Shown here: positions 1 to 7,854 of the stretch, piece after piece | Numbering within the stretch: position 1 is the stretch's first letter | Layout of the letters: the number at the start of each line of letters is the position of its first letter | NCBI GenBank assembly: GCA_947488905.1 | Contig: CANLBJ010000001.1 | Location: forward strand, 868,001-932,000 | Direction: 5' to 3' | DNA: 64,000 bases | From: Ulvibacter algarum | GTDB taxonomy: Bacteria; Bacteroidota; Bacteroidia; Flavobacteriales; Flavobacteriaceae | Translations under genes and position numbers: made by a program | Notes under the pieces: model-generated | What the model saw: only the letters and a program-made list of their open reading frames with translations | What the model was told of the DNA's origin: nothing | Databases searched by the model: none

Positions 1-10
1 TAATTAGCCA

Positions 11-1261
11 TTGATATTCTTCAAAACATTCTTAAAACATAAAGGGTTGCTCATTATTGCATGTTTGATAGCACAGTTTGCTTTTTCAAAAACATTAACA
101 ATATGTCCCACTTGTGATGTCAATACCTTAAAAGGGGCTATTGCAATAGCAGAAGCTGGTGATACCATTTTAGTTAAAAAAGGGACTTATAAAGAGTATA
201 ATATATTAATTGATAAACCACTCACTATTAAAGGCGAAAATTATCCAATAATTGATGGAGAGGATAAGGGTGAGATCATACGTATCATGTCTGATAATGT
301 AACTGTTGATGGGTTATTTATTATCAATGTAGGTACAAGTTATACTAGTGATTATGCAGCAATACGTGTTGTAAGATGCGAAAATTTTGTGATACAAAAC
401 GTTGTTCTAGAGAAGCTTTTTTTTGGTATTTATATTGAAAAATCAAACAATGGAATAATTTTTCATAACAAAGTAATAGGTGATGCTCAAGACGAGTACA
501 ACTCAGGAAATGGTATCCAATTGTGGCATTCTAAAAATGTAGTAGTAGAACGCAATATTGTACAAAAAGTGCGGGATGGTATTTATCTAGAATTTTCAGA
601 TAACATTATAATTAATGAAAATGTAAGTACAAACAACTTGCGTTATGGCTTACATTTTATGTTTTCTAATGATGATTTGTACACTAATAATACGTTTGAA
701 AACAACGGGGCAGGCGTAGCTGTTATGTTTTCAAAACGTATAAAAATGAAAAATAATATTTTCAGAAAAAATTGGGGGTCTGCAGCATTTGGGTTATTGC
801 TCAAAGAGATTAATGATGCAGAGATAAGCGGGAATACTTTTGAAGAGAACACGGTTGCTATTAATATAGAAGGCTCTAACAGGATAGTATATGCTGACAA
901 TAACTTTATAAGAAATGGGTATGCTATAAAAGTATTAGGGGCTTGTTATTCTAATACATTTGAGAAAAATAATTTTCTTTATAACTCTTTTGATTTGTCT
1001 TATAACAGTAAGATTAACACCAATGTCTTTAAAAATAATTATTGGAGCAGTTATACGGGTTACGACTTAGACAAAGATGGTGTAGGTGATGTTGCCTACA
1101 GGCCTGTAAAACTATTCTCTTACATTGTAAATAAAACACCAGAAACTATAATATTAATGCGAAGTCTTTTTATTGATATTATTGACTTTTCAGAAAAAGT
1201 GTCACCTGTTTTTACGCCAGATAATTTATTAGACGAAAGTCCTCAAATGAAACGCTACTAA
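11..1261 (+). CDS. nosD: NosD, periplasmic maturation protein for nitrous oxide reductase
   Basis: The protein has 416 residues. A signal peptide (about residues 1-26, basic start, hydrophobic core, ending near FAFS) is followed by repeated short beta-strand and turn units rich in Asn, Gly and Ile, typical of the NosD/CASH right-handed beta-helix. NosD works in the periplasm with the NosFY ABC transporter to mature the copper sites of nitrous oxide reductase (family knowledge). The start is a TTG just after an in-frame TAG at 5-7, so no longer N-terminus is possible. The stop shares one base with the nosF start (TAATG), showing translational coupling. The rest of the nos cluster (nosZ, nosL) would lie upstream, outside the window. 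Confidence 0.9.
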   Translation: MIFFKTFLKHKGLLIIACLIAQFAFSKTLTICPTCDVNTLKGAIAIAEAGDTILVKKGTYKEYNILIDKPLTIKGENYPIIDGEDKGEIIRIMSDNVTVDGLFIINVGTSYTSDYAAIRVVRCENFVIQNVVLEKLFFGIYIEKSNNGIIFHNKVIGDAQDEYNSGNGIQLWHSKNVVVERNIVQKVRDGIYLEFSDNIIINENVSTNNLRYGLHFMFSNDDLYTNNTFENNGAGVAVMFSKRIKMKNNIFRKNWGSAAFGLLLKEINDAEISGNTFEENTVAINIEGSNRIVYADNNFIRNGYAIKVLGACYSNTFEKNNFLYNSFDLSYNSKINTNVFKNNYWSSYTGYDLDKDGVGDVAYRPVKLFSYIVNKTPETIILMRSLFIDIIDFSEKVSPVFTPDNLLDESPQMKRY

Positions 1262-1968
1262 TGATTGAGATAAAAGATGTACATAAGAAATTTGGTAAAA
1301 ACCAAGTACTCAAAGGGATTGATTTAGATATTTCAGAAAAAGGAATATTTGCAATTTTAGGTCCTAATGGTTCTGGTAAAACCACTTTAATTAAAGCTGT
1401 TTTAGGGATGGTGATTCCAGATAGCGGTAAATTAACTGTAGGAGGAATTCCTATAAAGAAAAGCTGGGAATATAGAGATCAAATAGATTACTTACCCCAG
1501 ATTGCAAATTTCCCACCTAATCTTAAAGTAAGTGAAATTATTGCGATGATTAAAGATTTGCGCAATCGTCCAGGAGACGATAAAAACCTTGTTGAGCTAT
1601 TTGGGCTAAAACCATTTATGTCAAAAAAAATAAGCAACCTTTCTGGTGGTACTAAACAAAAAGTCAATCTAGTTTTAACGCTTATGTTTGATAGCCCCAT
1701 TATTATACTAGATGAGCCTACATCAGGTTTAGACCCTATTGCAATGCTGCATTTAAAAGAACTCATTCTAGAAGAAAAAGCAAAGGGTAAAACCATATTA
1801 ATGACCTCTCATATTATGAGTTTTGTAGAAGAAATGGCAGATGAAATTGTGTTTCTTCTAGAAGGTAAAGTTTATTTTAAAGGAGATATTGAAACCTTAA
1901 AAAATCAAACAAATCAAGTAGTTTTTGAACGCGCTATTGCTCATCTTTTAACTCAAGAAAATGCTTAA
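1261..1968 (+). CDS. nosF: NosF, ABC transporter ATP-binding protein
   Basis: A 235-residue ABC ATPase with Walker A GPNGSGKTT (about residues 35-43), signature LSGGTKQKV and Walker B IIILDEPTSGLDP, followed by the switch His in MTSHIM. Its position between nosD and a six-helix permease makes it NosF, the ATPase of the NosDFY complex that supports copper-sulfur site assembly of nitrous oxide reductase. It overlaps nosD by one base and nosY by eight bases. By sequence alone it could be any ABC-2 type ATPase; the neighbours decide the name. Confidence 0.9.
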   Translation: MIEIKDVHKKFGKNQVLKGIDLDISEKGIFAILGPNGSGKTTLIKAVLGMVIPDSGKLTVGGIPIKKSWEYRDQIDYLPQIANFPPNLKVSEIIAMIKDLRNRPGDDKNLVELFGLKPFMSKKISNLSGGTKQKVNLVLTLMFDSPIIILDEPTSGLDPIAMLHLKELILEEKAKGKTILMTSHIMSFVEEMADEIVFLLEGKVYFKGDIETLKNQTNQVVFERAIAHLLTQENA

Positions 1969-2743
1969 AATATTAAAATATAGTTTTTATGATTTGATGC
2001 GTAGTAGATGGAGTTATGTCTATTTCTTATTCTATCTTTTGCTAAGCTCTGTGTTATTGTTTTTAAATAATGACTTGTCTAAAGCCGTGATAACTTTGAT
2101 GAATGTAATTACCATTCTTGTACCACTTATAGGTACCATTTTTGGAATTATGTATTATTATAATTCTAAAGAGTTTACAGAGCTGTTACTTGCACAACCT
2201 ATAAAAAGATCTTCCATATTTATAGGTCAATATCTTGGTGTGGCATTATCGCTATCTATGAGTCTGGTTGTTGGGTTAGGGATTCCTTTTGCGTTATATG
2301 GTTTGTTTCAATCTAATGAGATTTGGGACTTTGTGTTGTTACTCGTTACAGGAACCTTTTTAACACTCATTTTTACAGCTCTTGCCTTTAATATTGCTTT
2401 GTATAATGAGAACAAAATAAAAGGATTTAGTTACGCAATTTTACTTTGGCTGTTTATGGCGGTTATTTATGATGGGCTATTTTTAATGTCGCTTATCGCG
2501 TTCCAGTCGTACCCACTAGATTCTTTTTCTATAGGTGCTACTATGTTTAATCCCATAGATTTATCGCGAATCTTAATTTTATTAAAGTTAGATATATCTG
2601 CTTTGTTAGGGTATACAGGTGCGGTTTTTCAGAAGTTTTTTGGTACTGGTTTTGGGCTTATAATATCCATCTCTGCATTAACCCTTTGGGTACTATTACC
2701 AGTAATGAATATTCATAGAAAGAGTAGAAAAAAAGATTTTTAG
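1961..2743 (+). CDS. nosY: NosY, ABC transporter permease
   Basis: A 260-residue integral membrane protein with about six hydrophobic segments and the ABC-2 permease look: an N-terminal cytoplasmic stretch, the conserved YYNSKEFTELLLAQPI region after the second helix, and a long periplasmic loop before the last helix. It overlaps nosF by eight bases and completes nosDFY. It is expected to form the membrane part of the NosFY transporter docking NosD. A hairpin terminator follows about 65 bases after the stop, so this is the last gene of the nos operon. Confidence 0.88.
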   Translation: MLKILKYSFYDLMRSRWSYVYFLFYLLLSSVLLFLNNDLSKAVITLMNVITILVPLIGTIFGIMYYYNSKEFTELLLAQPIKRSSIFIGQYLGVALSLSMSLVVGLGIPFALYGLFQSNEIWDFVLLLVTGTFLTLIFTALAFNIALYNENKIKGFSYAILLWLFMAVIYDGLFLMSLIAFQSYPLDSFSIGATMFNPIDLSRILILLKLDISALLGYTGAVFQKFFGTGFGLIISISALTLWVLLPVMNIHRKSRKKDF

Positions 2744-2807
2744 ATGTTTAGATGATCTGTTTAGTTGTATGCTAAAAGCATCTTACTTCAATAAAAATAT
2801 ATGTAAT

Positions 2808-2839
2808 AAAAAAGCCTTCATAATCATATGAAGGCTTTT
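2808..2839. terminator. Bidirectional terminator between nosY and the small membrane protein
   Basis: An inverted repeat of AAAAGCCTTCAT with its complement around a 6-base loop, with A-rich sequence on the left and T-rich on the right. It can serve nosY (+) and the convergent small gene (-). Confidence 0.8.
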
Positions 2840-2858
2840 AATTTTTAATTTAGATTTG

Positions 2859-3008
2859 TTATTTTCTTAGTAATTTAAAGATAACTAGAACAACTGCAAG
2901 AACGATTAAAACGTGAATCATACTTCCTACTGCTTCTCCAAATCCAATAAATCCTACGAGCCATCCTATTATTAAAACGACTACTATCAACCATGCTATA
3001 TCTTTCAT
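2859..3008 (-). CDS. Lmo0937-like small membrane protein (49 aa)
   Basis: A short gene of 49 residues beginning MKDIAWLIVVVLIIGWLVGF, with a conserved GFGEAVGSMIH turn and a second hydrophobic helix ending FKLLRK. The two-helix pattern with a central Gly-rich turn matches the Lmo0937/DUF5670 family of tiny membrane proteins common in Bacteroidota, often stress-induced; their function is unknown. The gene runs convergently to nosY and shares its terminator. It is transcribed alone; about 225 bases of AT-rich sequence separate it from the next gene, and I see no clear promoter match in them. Confidence 0.8.
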   Translation of the reverse strand: MKDIAWLIVVVLIIGWLVGFIGFGEAVGSMIHVLIVLAVVLVIFKLLRK

Positions 3009-3234
3009 ATTTATGTGTTTAATTAATTAGTATACCCTCAATATATCAGTAAAAAGAGCGCCTTGCCTTTGGTTTAACAGTCTTTAACAAGTAAATCAAA
3101 AAGAAATGCTAAAGAATAAATGATTAGAATTCTGTGCTTTATCTTATAAAATATAAAGTGAATTTTTATAACATTGTTTTTTCTGAAACGATATTTTCAT
3201 TAATTTTCAATCTTATAAATTAGAGAGAATAATT

Positions 3235-3768
3235 ATGAATAAAATATTAGGTATAGGGTCAAGAATTAATCACCCAGATTACGGTAAAGGAGTAGTGACA
3301 AATGTAGACGCTTCTAATTACTGGGTGACATTTATAGAATCTGGTTTAGAAACCATAGAAGTTGGCTCAGATTTTGAAGTAATAGAAGCAACAGAGGGAG
3401 AAGTAGACACTGTAAGTTTTTATGATGTAGAAGCATCACTGATTCAAATCTTAAAAAAATGGAGTGATACTAGTGAAGTAGTAACTATTGCAGATAAATG
3501 GAAAGGTGGTCAACTAATTTTGCAACCAGAAGATGTAAGTCTTTCTAATAAAGAAATACCTATAGAAACTTTCTTTCATAAAATTGTGATGCTCCGTGAT
3601 CGCCTGCGAGTAATGGAACAGAAGATAAATAGTAGCAAAACATTACACGATCAAGACAAAGTAGATTTACAACAATATATAACGCGTTGCTACGGTAGTT
3701 TGACTACTTTTAATGTGCTTTTTAAAGTAAGCAGCCAAAACTTTAAAGGAGACAGTAGTAAAAAATAA
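3235..3768 (+). CDS. Conserved hypothetical protein with N-terminal SH3/Tudor-like segment (177 aa)
   Basis: I do not recognise a named family. The first 50 residues (GIGSRINHPDYGKGVVTNVD, then YWVTFIESGLETIEV) resemble the small beta-barrel found at the C-terminus of UvrD-type helicases and in DUF3553-like proteins, which begins with a turn of the type 'HPxYGxGxV'. The remaining 120 residues are predicted helical and polar, with no signal peptide or membrane segment, so the protein is cytoplasmic. It sits 25 bases before the Bax-inhibitor gene on the same strand and may be cotranscribed with it. Confidence 0.6.
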   Translation: MNKILGIGSRINHPDYGKGVVTNVDASNYWVTFIESGLETIEVGSDFEVIEATEGEVDTVSFYDVEASLIQILKKWSDTSEVVTIADKWKGGQLILQPEDVSLSNKEIPIETFFHKIVMLRDRLRVMEQKINSSKTLHDQDKVDLQQYITRCYGSLTTFNVLFKVSSQNFKGDSSKK

Positions 3769-3793
3769 TAATAATTAATACTCAAAATAAATA

Positions 3794-4513
3794 ATGGATA
3801 CATTTAATCAAGACGCAGCAATGCATCAGTCATCACTCATTATGGGTTTGACACAAGACAGAAAGGCAGCTTTCTACAGAAAAACATATACGCATCTTGC
3901 CCTGGCAGTGTTGTTATTTATTTTAGTAGAGATGATCTTTTTTCAAATACCAGCAGTAGTAGATTTTGCTTTGTCACTAACTCAAGGTTGGTTATGGCTG
4001 GCTATGTTAGGTGGGTTTATGTTTGCTACCAGCTATGCAGAAAAAATGGCGCTTGGTACTAAAGATAAAAACAAACAATATTTAGCTTTAGGATTATACG
4101 TGATTGCAGAAGCATTCATATTTATACCGCTATTATTTATTGCAATGTCATATTCTGCAGATGGCGGTACAGCAATTTTAAGCCAAGCTGCAATATTAAC
4201 AGTTTCATTATTTGCAGGACTTTCTGGGATTGCTTTATTAACTAAAAAAGACTTCTCATTTTTAAAATCTATTTTATCTATTGGCTTTTTTGTGGCTATA
4301 GGTTTAATTGTAGCAGGAATGCTCTTTGGTTTTAACCTTGGGCTTTGGTTTAGTGTAGGTATGGTATTACTAGCAGCAGGCTCAATTTTATACCAAACAT
4401 CAAATATGGTACACAAATATCAAGAAGATCAATATGTGGCAGCTTCTCTAGGTTTGTTTGGATCATTAATGTTATTATTTTGGTACATCTTAAGTATTTT
4501 AAATAGAAGTTAA
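3794..4513 (+). CDS. Bax inhibitor-1/YccA family membrane protein
   Basis: A 239-residue protein with seven hydrophobic segments starting near residue 34, preceded by a polar N-terminus containing RKAAFYRKTYTHLALAVL, which resembles the family's first-helix entry. The BI-1/YccA/YbhL (UPF0005) family comprises seven-helix membrane proteins; bacterial members act as pH-sensitive calcium leak channels or as modulators of FtsH. Length fits the family. A strong hairpin terminator begins 20 bases after the stop. Confidence 0.88.
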   Translation: MDTFNQDAAMHQSSLIMGLTQDRKAAFYRKTYTHLALAVLLFILVEMIFFQIPAVVDFALSLTQGWLWLAMLGGFMFATSYAEKMALGTKDKNKQYLALGLYVIAEAFIFIPLLFIAMSYSADGGTAILSQAAILTVSLFAGLSGIALLTKKDFSFLKSILSIGFFVAIGLIVAGMLFGFNLGLWFSVGMVLLAAGSILYQTSNMVHKYQEDQYVAASLGLFGSLMLLFWYILSILNRS

Positions 4514-4532
4514 AACATACTATAATAAATTT

Positions 4533-4581
4533 AAGTTCGTTCAAACACAGTATATTTACTGAGATTGAACGAACTTTTTTT
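4533..4581 (+). terminator. Intrinsic terminator after the Bax-inhibitor gene
   Basis: A 12-bp perfect stem (AAGTTCGTTCAA and complement, 4533-4544 and 4565-4576) with a 20-base loop, followed directly by a run of seven T. The T-run touches the ATG of the next gene at 4582. Confidence 0.85.
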
Positions 4582-5424
4582 ATGCCCTTATTTTTTATTC
4601 TTATTCAAGAAGAATCAATTTCAGAAATGGATGCTTCTGGCTATTATTTGTTAATTGCGATTGGGCTATACTTTCTATTAAAATTTCTTCGGAAATGGTA
4701 TATAACAACCTACAATCGTCCATTGTTTAGAGATTATTTAATCTATAGAACCTTATCTAAAGAACAAGTTTCAATCTTAGAAAAAAACTTTTCATTTTAT
4801 AATTCACTTTCAAGCAAGCTTAAAAAGCAGTTTAGACATCGTGTAGCCACCTTTATAGATGATAAAGAGTTTGTGGGTAGGGATGGAGCCGTGATAACCA
4901 CAGCGGTAAAAACACTTGTTGCAGCCACAGCGTGTATGTTAAGTTTTGGCAGAAAAGAATACTTATATACTCTATTAGAAACTATTATTATCTATCCTGA
5001 TGAGTTTTATAGTTCTAATAATGATGCTTATCATAAAGGAGAATTTAACCCAAAATTAAAAGTGCTGGTTTTAAGCTGGGAAGATTTTAAAGAGGGATAT
5101 AAGATTGATGACGATAACTTTAATCTTGGTCTTCATGAGTTTATGCACGCCATGCATTTAGGTACAAGAGCAGTAAAAAATTCTGACACTGTTCGTTTTA
5201 CAAAACACTTTAAGTTAATAATGAAACGTCTAGAAAATGAAGATTTAAAGAAAACACTAGATGAAACCAAGTTCTTTAGAGCTTATGCTTTTACTAACCA
5301 GTTTGAGTTTATGGCAGTACTCACAGAATACTTTTTTGAATCTCCAAAAGAGTTTAAAACACATTTTCCTGTAATATATGACCACGTAAATAAAGCTCTA
5401 AATATGCAAGTAGCAGGATTTTAA
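4582..5424 (+). CDS. M90 (MtfA-like) zinc-dependent peptidase
   Basis: A 280-residue protein with an N-terminal hydrophobic segment (about residues 22-35) and a zinc site HEFMHAMH near residue 187, the HExxH form of the M90/MtfA family. MtfA in enterobacteria is a cytosolic aminopeptidase that sequesters Mlc; flavobacterial members have an added membrane anchor. The start is uncertain: the ATG at 4582 abuts the terminator T-run of the previous gene, and an alternative ATG at 4630 would remove 16 residues and start directly before the membrane anchor. A possible -7-like TATATTTA lies in the terminator loop. The gene ends convergent to ypdA. Confidence 0.82.
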   Translation: MPLFFILIQEESISEMDASGYYLLIAIGLYFLLKFLRKWYITTYNRPLFRDYLIYRTLSKEQVSILEKNFSFYNSLSSKLKKQFRHRVATFIDDKEFVGRDGAVITTAVKTLVAATACMLSFGRKEYLYTLLETIIIYPDEFYSSNNDAYHKGEFNPKLKVLVLSWEDFKEGYKIDDDNFNLGLHEFMHAMHLGTRAVKNSDTVRFTKHFKLIMKRLENEDLKKTLDETKFFRAYAFTNQFEFMAVLTEYFFESPKEFKTHFPVIYDHVNKALNMQVAGF

Positions 5425-5460
5425 TAAAGGCTAGTAGTCACAATGCATTTAAACATATCA

Positions 5461-6429
5461 CTATGTGTCTTTATTAATTATCGCATTTATAATCAAGTTT
5501 GCGTGTACTCTAGAGTTTTCTATAAACCACTTATGTGTTTCTGTACCTCCGCAAACTACACCGGCTAAAAATAGATTTTCCACATTGCTCTCCATCGTTT
5601 TTTCATTGTAGCTAGGTATAAGTTTATCATCACTAAGAGTGACACCTAGTTGCTGTAAAAATTTAAAATTAGGAACGTAGCCAGTTAATGCAACCACAAA
5701 ATCGTTGTCTATTTTTTGTTCACCCTCTAGGGTTCTTATGGTAATAGTGCTATCTTCAATCTTTAAAATTTCAGAAGAAAAATAGGCTTTAATACTACCT
5801 TCTTCAATACGGTTTTCTATGTCTGGTTTTACCCAGTATTTTACACGGTCGCCTATAGCAGGGCCACGCACAATCATAGTTACATTTCCGCCTTTTCTAT
5901 AAATCTCTAATGCGGCATCTACAGAGCTGTTGCTCGCTCCAACAATGGCAACGTCTTGCAATAAATAAGGATGAGCCTCTTTGTAATAATGAGATACTTT
6001 TGGTAAGTTCTCGCCAGGTATATTTAATAATTTTGGGATGTCATAAAACCCAGTTGCCACAATAACATGAGCAGCGAGATAACTGCTTTTTTCTGAAATA
6101 ACCAAGAATCCATCTTGTGACTTTTTTGTAGACACAACACCTTCATAGAGGTTAATGTTTAGATTATTTGAGGTGACAACCCTACGGTAGTACTCGAGCG
6201 CCTCATCGCGATTAGGCTTAGGGTTAGTGCATATAAAAGGAATGCCATCTAGTTCTAGCTTCTCTGAGGTAGAAAAGAAATTCATGTTTAATGGATAATG
6301 AAATAAAGAGTTTGTAAGCGCTCCTTTTTCTAATACCACATACTCAAGGTTGTTTTTTTTACAAGCTAGGGCACAGGCAATACCTATTGGGCCGGCCCCT
6401 ATGATAAGAACATCTAGTTTATTTTGCAT
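5461..6429 (-). CDS. ypdA: YpdA-type FAD/NADPH bacillithiol-disulfide reductase
   Basis: A 322-residue flavin-dependent pyridine nucleotide oxidoreductase. An N-terminal FAD site (LIIGAGPIGIACA, residues 9-21) and a second nucleotide site (IVGASNSSVDAALE, about 162-175) are present, and there is no CxxC redox pair, unlike thioredoxin reductases. This combination and length match YpdA, which reduces oxidised bacillithiol with NADPH. Many Bacteroidota make bacillithiol, so the role fits. It is a single gene, convergent to the M90 peptidase; rpe follows upstream after its own terminator. Confidence 0.85.
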   Translation of the reverse strand: MQNKLDVLIIGAGPIGIACALACKKNNLEYVVLEKGALTNSLFHYPLNMNFFSTSEKLELDGIPFICTNPKPNRDEALEYYRRVVTSNNLNINLYEGVVSTKKSQDGFLVISEKSSYLAAHVIVATGFYDIPKLLNIPGENLPKVSHYYKEAHPYLLQDVAIVGASNSSVDAALEIYRKGGNVTMIVRGPAIGDRVKYWVKPDIENRIEEGSIKAYFSSEILKIEDSTITIRTLEGEQKIDNDFVVALTGYVPNFKFLQQLGVTLSDDKLIPSYNEKTMESNVENLFLAGVVCGGTETHKWFIENSRVHANLIINAIINKDT

Positions 6430-6488
6430 TTTTAAAAATACTAATTGATGTTAAAATACAGGTGATTATGAACGTTAATTTAGACATA

Positions 6489-6527
6489 AAAAAATGGGCG
6501 TTTCAATTATTGAAACGCCCATTTTAA
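6489..6527 (-). terminator. Strong terminator after rpe
   Basis: Near-perfect hairpin with ATGGGCGTTTCAAT and complement around a one-base centre, flanked by A-runs on the left (a T-run when read on the minus strand) and T-rich sequence on the right. It closes the BLUF-rpe operon. Confidence 0.85.
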
Positions 6528-6543
6528 AAAATGTGAAATATGT

Positions 6544-7203
6544 TTAAGAAAGTAGTTTTCTCATTTCTTTAATAGTTTCTGTAGGGTTGTCAGATTTAAA
6601 AATATAACTACCAGCAACTAGAGCTGTAGCTCCTGCTTCTACTAGTTTTTTTGCATTCTTATCTGTAACACCACCATCTATCTCTATGTGTGTGTCAAGA
6701 CCTTGCTCGTCAATCATTTTACGAAGCTTACGCACTTTTTGATACGTCATTTCTTCAAATTTTTGACCACCAAACCCTGGGTTTATAGACATGATAAGTA
6801 CCATAAAACATTTTGGTAAAATATCTTCAAGTACAGAAACCGGAGTTGTTAAGTTTAAAACCACACCAGCCTTGCAACCTGCATCTTCTATTTGAGTTAA
6901 TGTTCTATGCAAGTGTACTGTAGACTCATAATGAACTGTAATGATATCTGCGCCTACTTTTGCAAATTCTTCAATGTAGCGTTCCGGTTTTTCTATCATT
7001 AAATGCACATCAAGAGGTTTTGTTGCGTGCTTTTTTATAGCTTGTATTACTGGCATCCCGTAAGAGATGTTTGGTACAAAGTGACCATCCATTACATCTA
7101 TGTGAAACCAGTCTGCATCACTGGCATTAACCATCTCAACATCACGCTGAAGGTTACCAAAATCTGCGGCTAACATAGAAGGGGCAATTTTTATTTTACT
7201 CAT
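6544..7203 (-). CDS. rpe: Ribulose-phosphate 3-epimerase
   Basis: A 219-residue TIM-barrel protein carrying the family signatures: IAPSMLAADFGNL at the N-terminus, the metal-site segment HIDVMDGHFVPN, LDVHLMIEKPE, MSINPGFGGQKF and EIDGGV near the C-terminus. It interconverts ribulose-5-phosphate and xylulose-5-phosphate in the pentose phosphate pathway, in the cytoplasm. Its ATG overlaps the stop of the upstream BLUF gene (ATGA), so its translation is probably coupled to the photoreceptor's. All catalytic landmarks are present. Confidence 0.96.
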   Translation of the reverse strand: MSKIKIAPSMLAADFGNLQRDVEMVNASDADWFHIDVMDGHFVPNISYGMPVIQAIKKHATKPLDVHLMIEKPERYIEEFAKVGADIITVHYESTVHLHRTLTQIEDAGCKAGVVLNLTTPVSVLEDILPKCFMVLIMSINPGFGGQKFEEMTYQKVRKLRKMIDEQGLDTHIEIDGGVTDKNAKKLVEAGATALVAGSYIFKSDNPTETIKEMRKLLS

Positions 7204-7604
7204 GGTAGTAGGAAAAAAGGTTCTAATAAACGGTCAATTTTTTCGGCCGTCGTGTTGTGTTTTGCGCTACGAAGATACTGCTTTATCTCTTTTATTTGGG
7301 CATCTGTACGCACGATATTGAAGTCTGATTTATAGGTTTTAAATACTTCGTTAAGTGTTGGTTTGTTTATGATTTCAAAAATTGTGTGATGCCTTTCATC
7401 ATTTTTTATAATCTCATAAATGTTCTCAAGATCATCTTTGTCCCCTTCAAGAACCTGAAAAAAATCTCCCAGCATGTACAGGAGTATTCCTTTTATGTCT
7501 TTTAAAGTATTGTTAGTATAGGTTTTTTTAAAAATAGCTTCTACCTCTGCTTGAGTGATGCCTTCTTTAGCTTTACTAAAATAACAAATGGTATATGTGC
7601 TCAT
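7200..7604 (-). CDS. BLUF-domain blue-light sensor (134 aa)
   Basis: The first ~95 residues form a BLUF flavin-binding domain: Tyr8, Asn32 and Gln50 have the same mutual spacing (24 and 18) as the photoactive Tyr21, Asn45 and Gln63 of AppA. The segment DIKGILLYMLGDFFQVLEG is diagnostic. BLUF domains bind FAD and signal through rearranged hydrogen bonds around Gln and Tyr. A short C-terminal helical tail (residues 100-134) is the only possible output part; there is no cyclase or EAL domain, so it acts through a partner. The gene overlaps rpe by four bases. Confidence 0.92.
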   Translation of the reverse strand: MSTYTICYFSKAKEGITQAEVEAIFKKTYTNNTLKDIKGILLYMLGDFFQVLEGDKDDLENIYEIIKNDERHHTIFEIINKPTLNEVFKTYKSDFNIVRTDAQIKEIKQYLRSAKHNTTAEKIDRLLEPFFLLP

Positions 7605-7695
7605 TTTTATACTTTTTCATTAAAAATAGTATTAAATGTATACTTTATTAATTGTTATTTAAAATCTTATTTGAAATAATATGATAAATGAAAAA

Positions 7696-7719
7696 ACCTC
7701 CGGTAATCAGCCGGAGGTC
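7696..7719 (-). terminator. Hairpin terminator downstream of rpoD
   Basis: An 8-bp GC-rich stem (ACCTCCGG and CCGGAGGT) with an 8-base loop. On the minus strand it is followed by TTTTTTCATTT, as expected for the end of the rpoD transcript, about 135 bases after its stop. Confidence 0.75.
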
Positions 7720-7789
7720 ATTCATCAATCAAAAAACGAACAGTTTTAATCTTTGCCTAAGCGCAGATATTTATACTGTCGTAACGTTT

Positions 7790-7842
7790 CATCTATTATC
7801 ACTTTTTTCAAGTGAATACTATTTCCGAAGAAATAATAGATG
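7790..7842 (-). repeat. Long inverted repeat in the rpoD 3' region
   Basis: CATCTATTAT (7790-7799) pairs with ATAATAGATG (7833-7842), and an inner CACTT/AAGTG pair (7800-7804/7810-7814) forms a nested small stem. The element lies 13 bases beyond the rpoD stop and also contains one copy of the dispersed 10-mer ATTTCCGAAG (7821-7830). It may protect the 3' end or be part of the terminator region; function unknown. Confidence 0.55.
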
Positions 7843-7854
7843 GGGCTTTAATTA

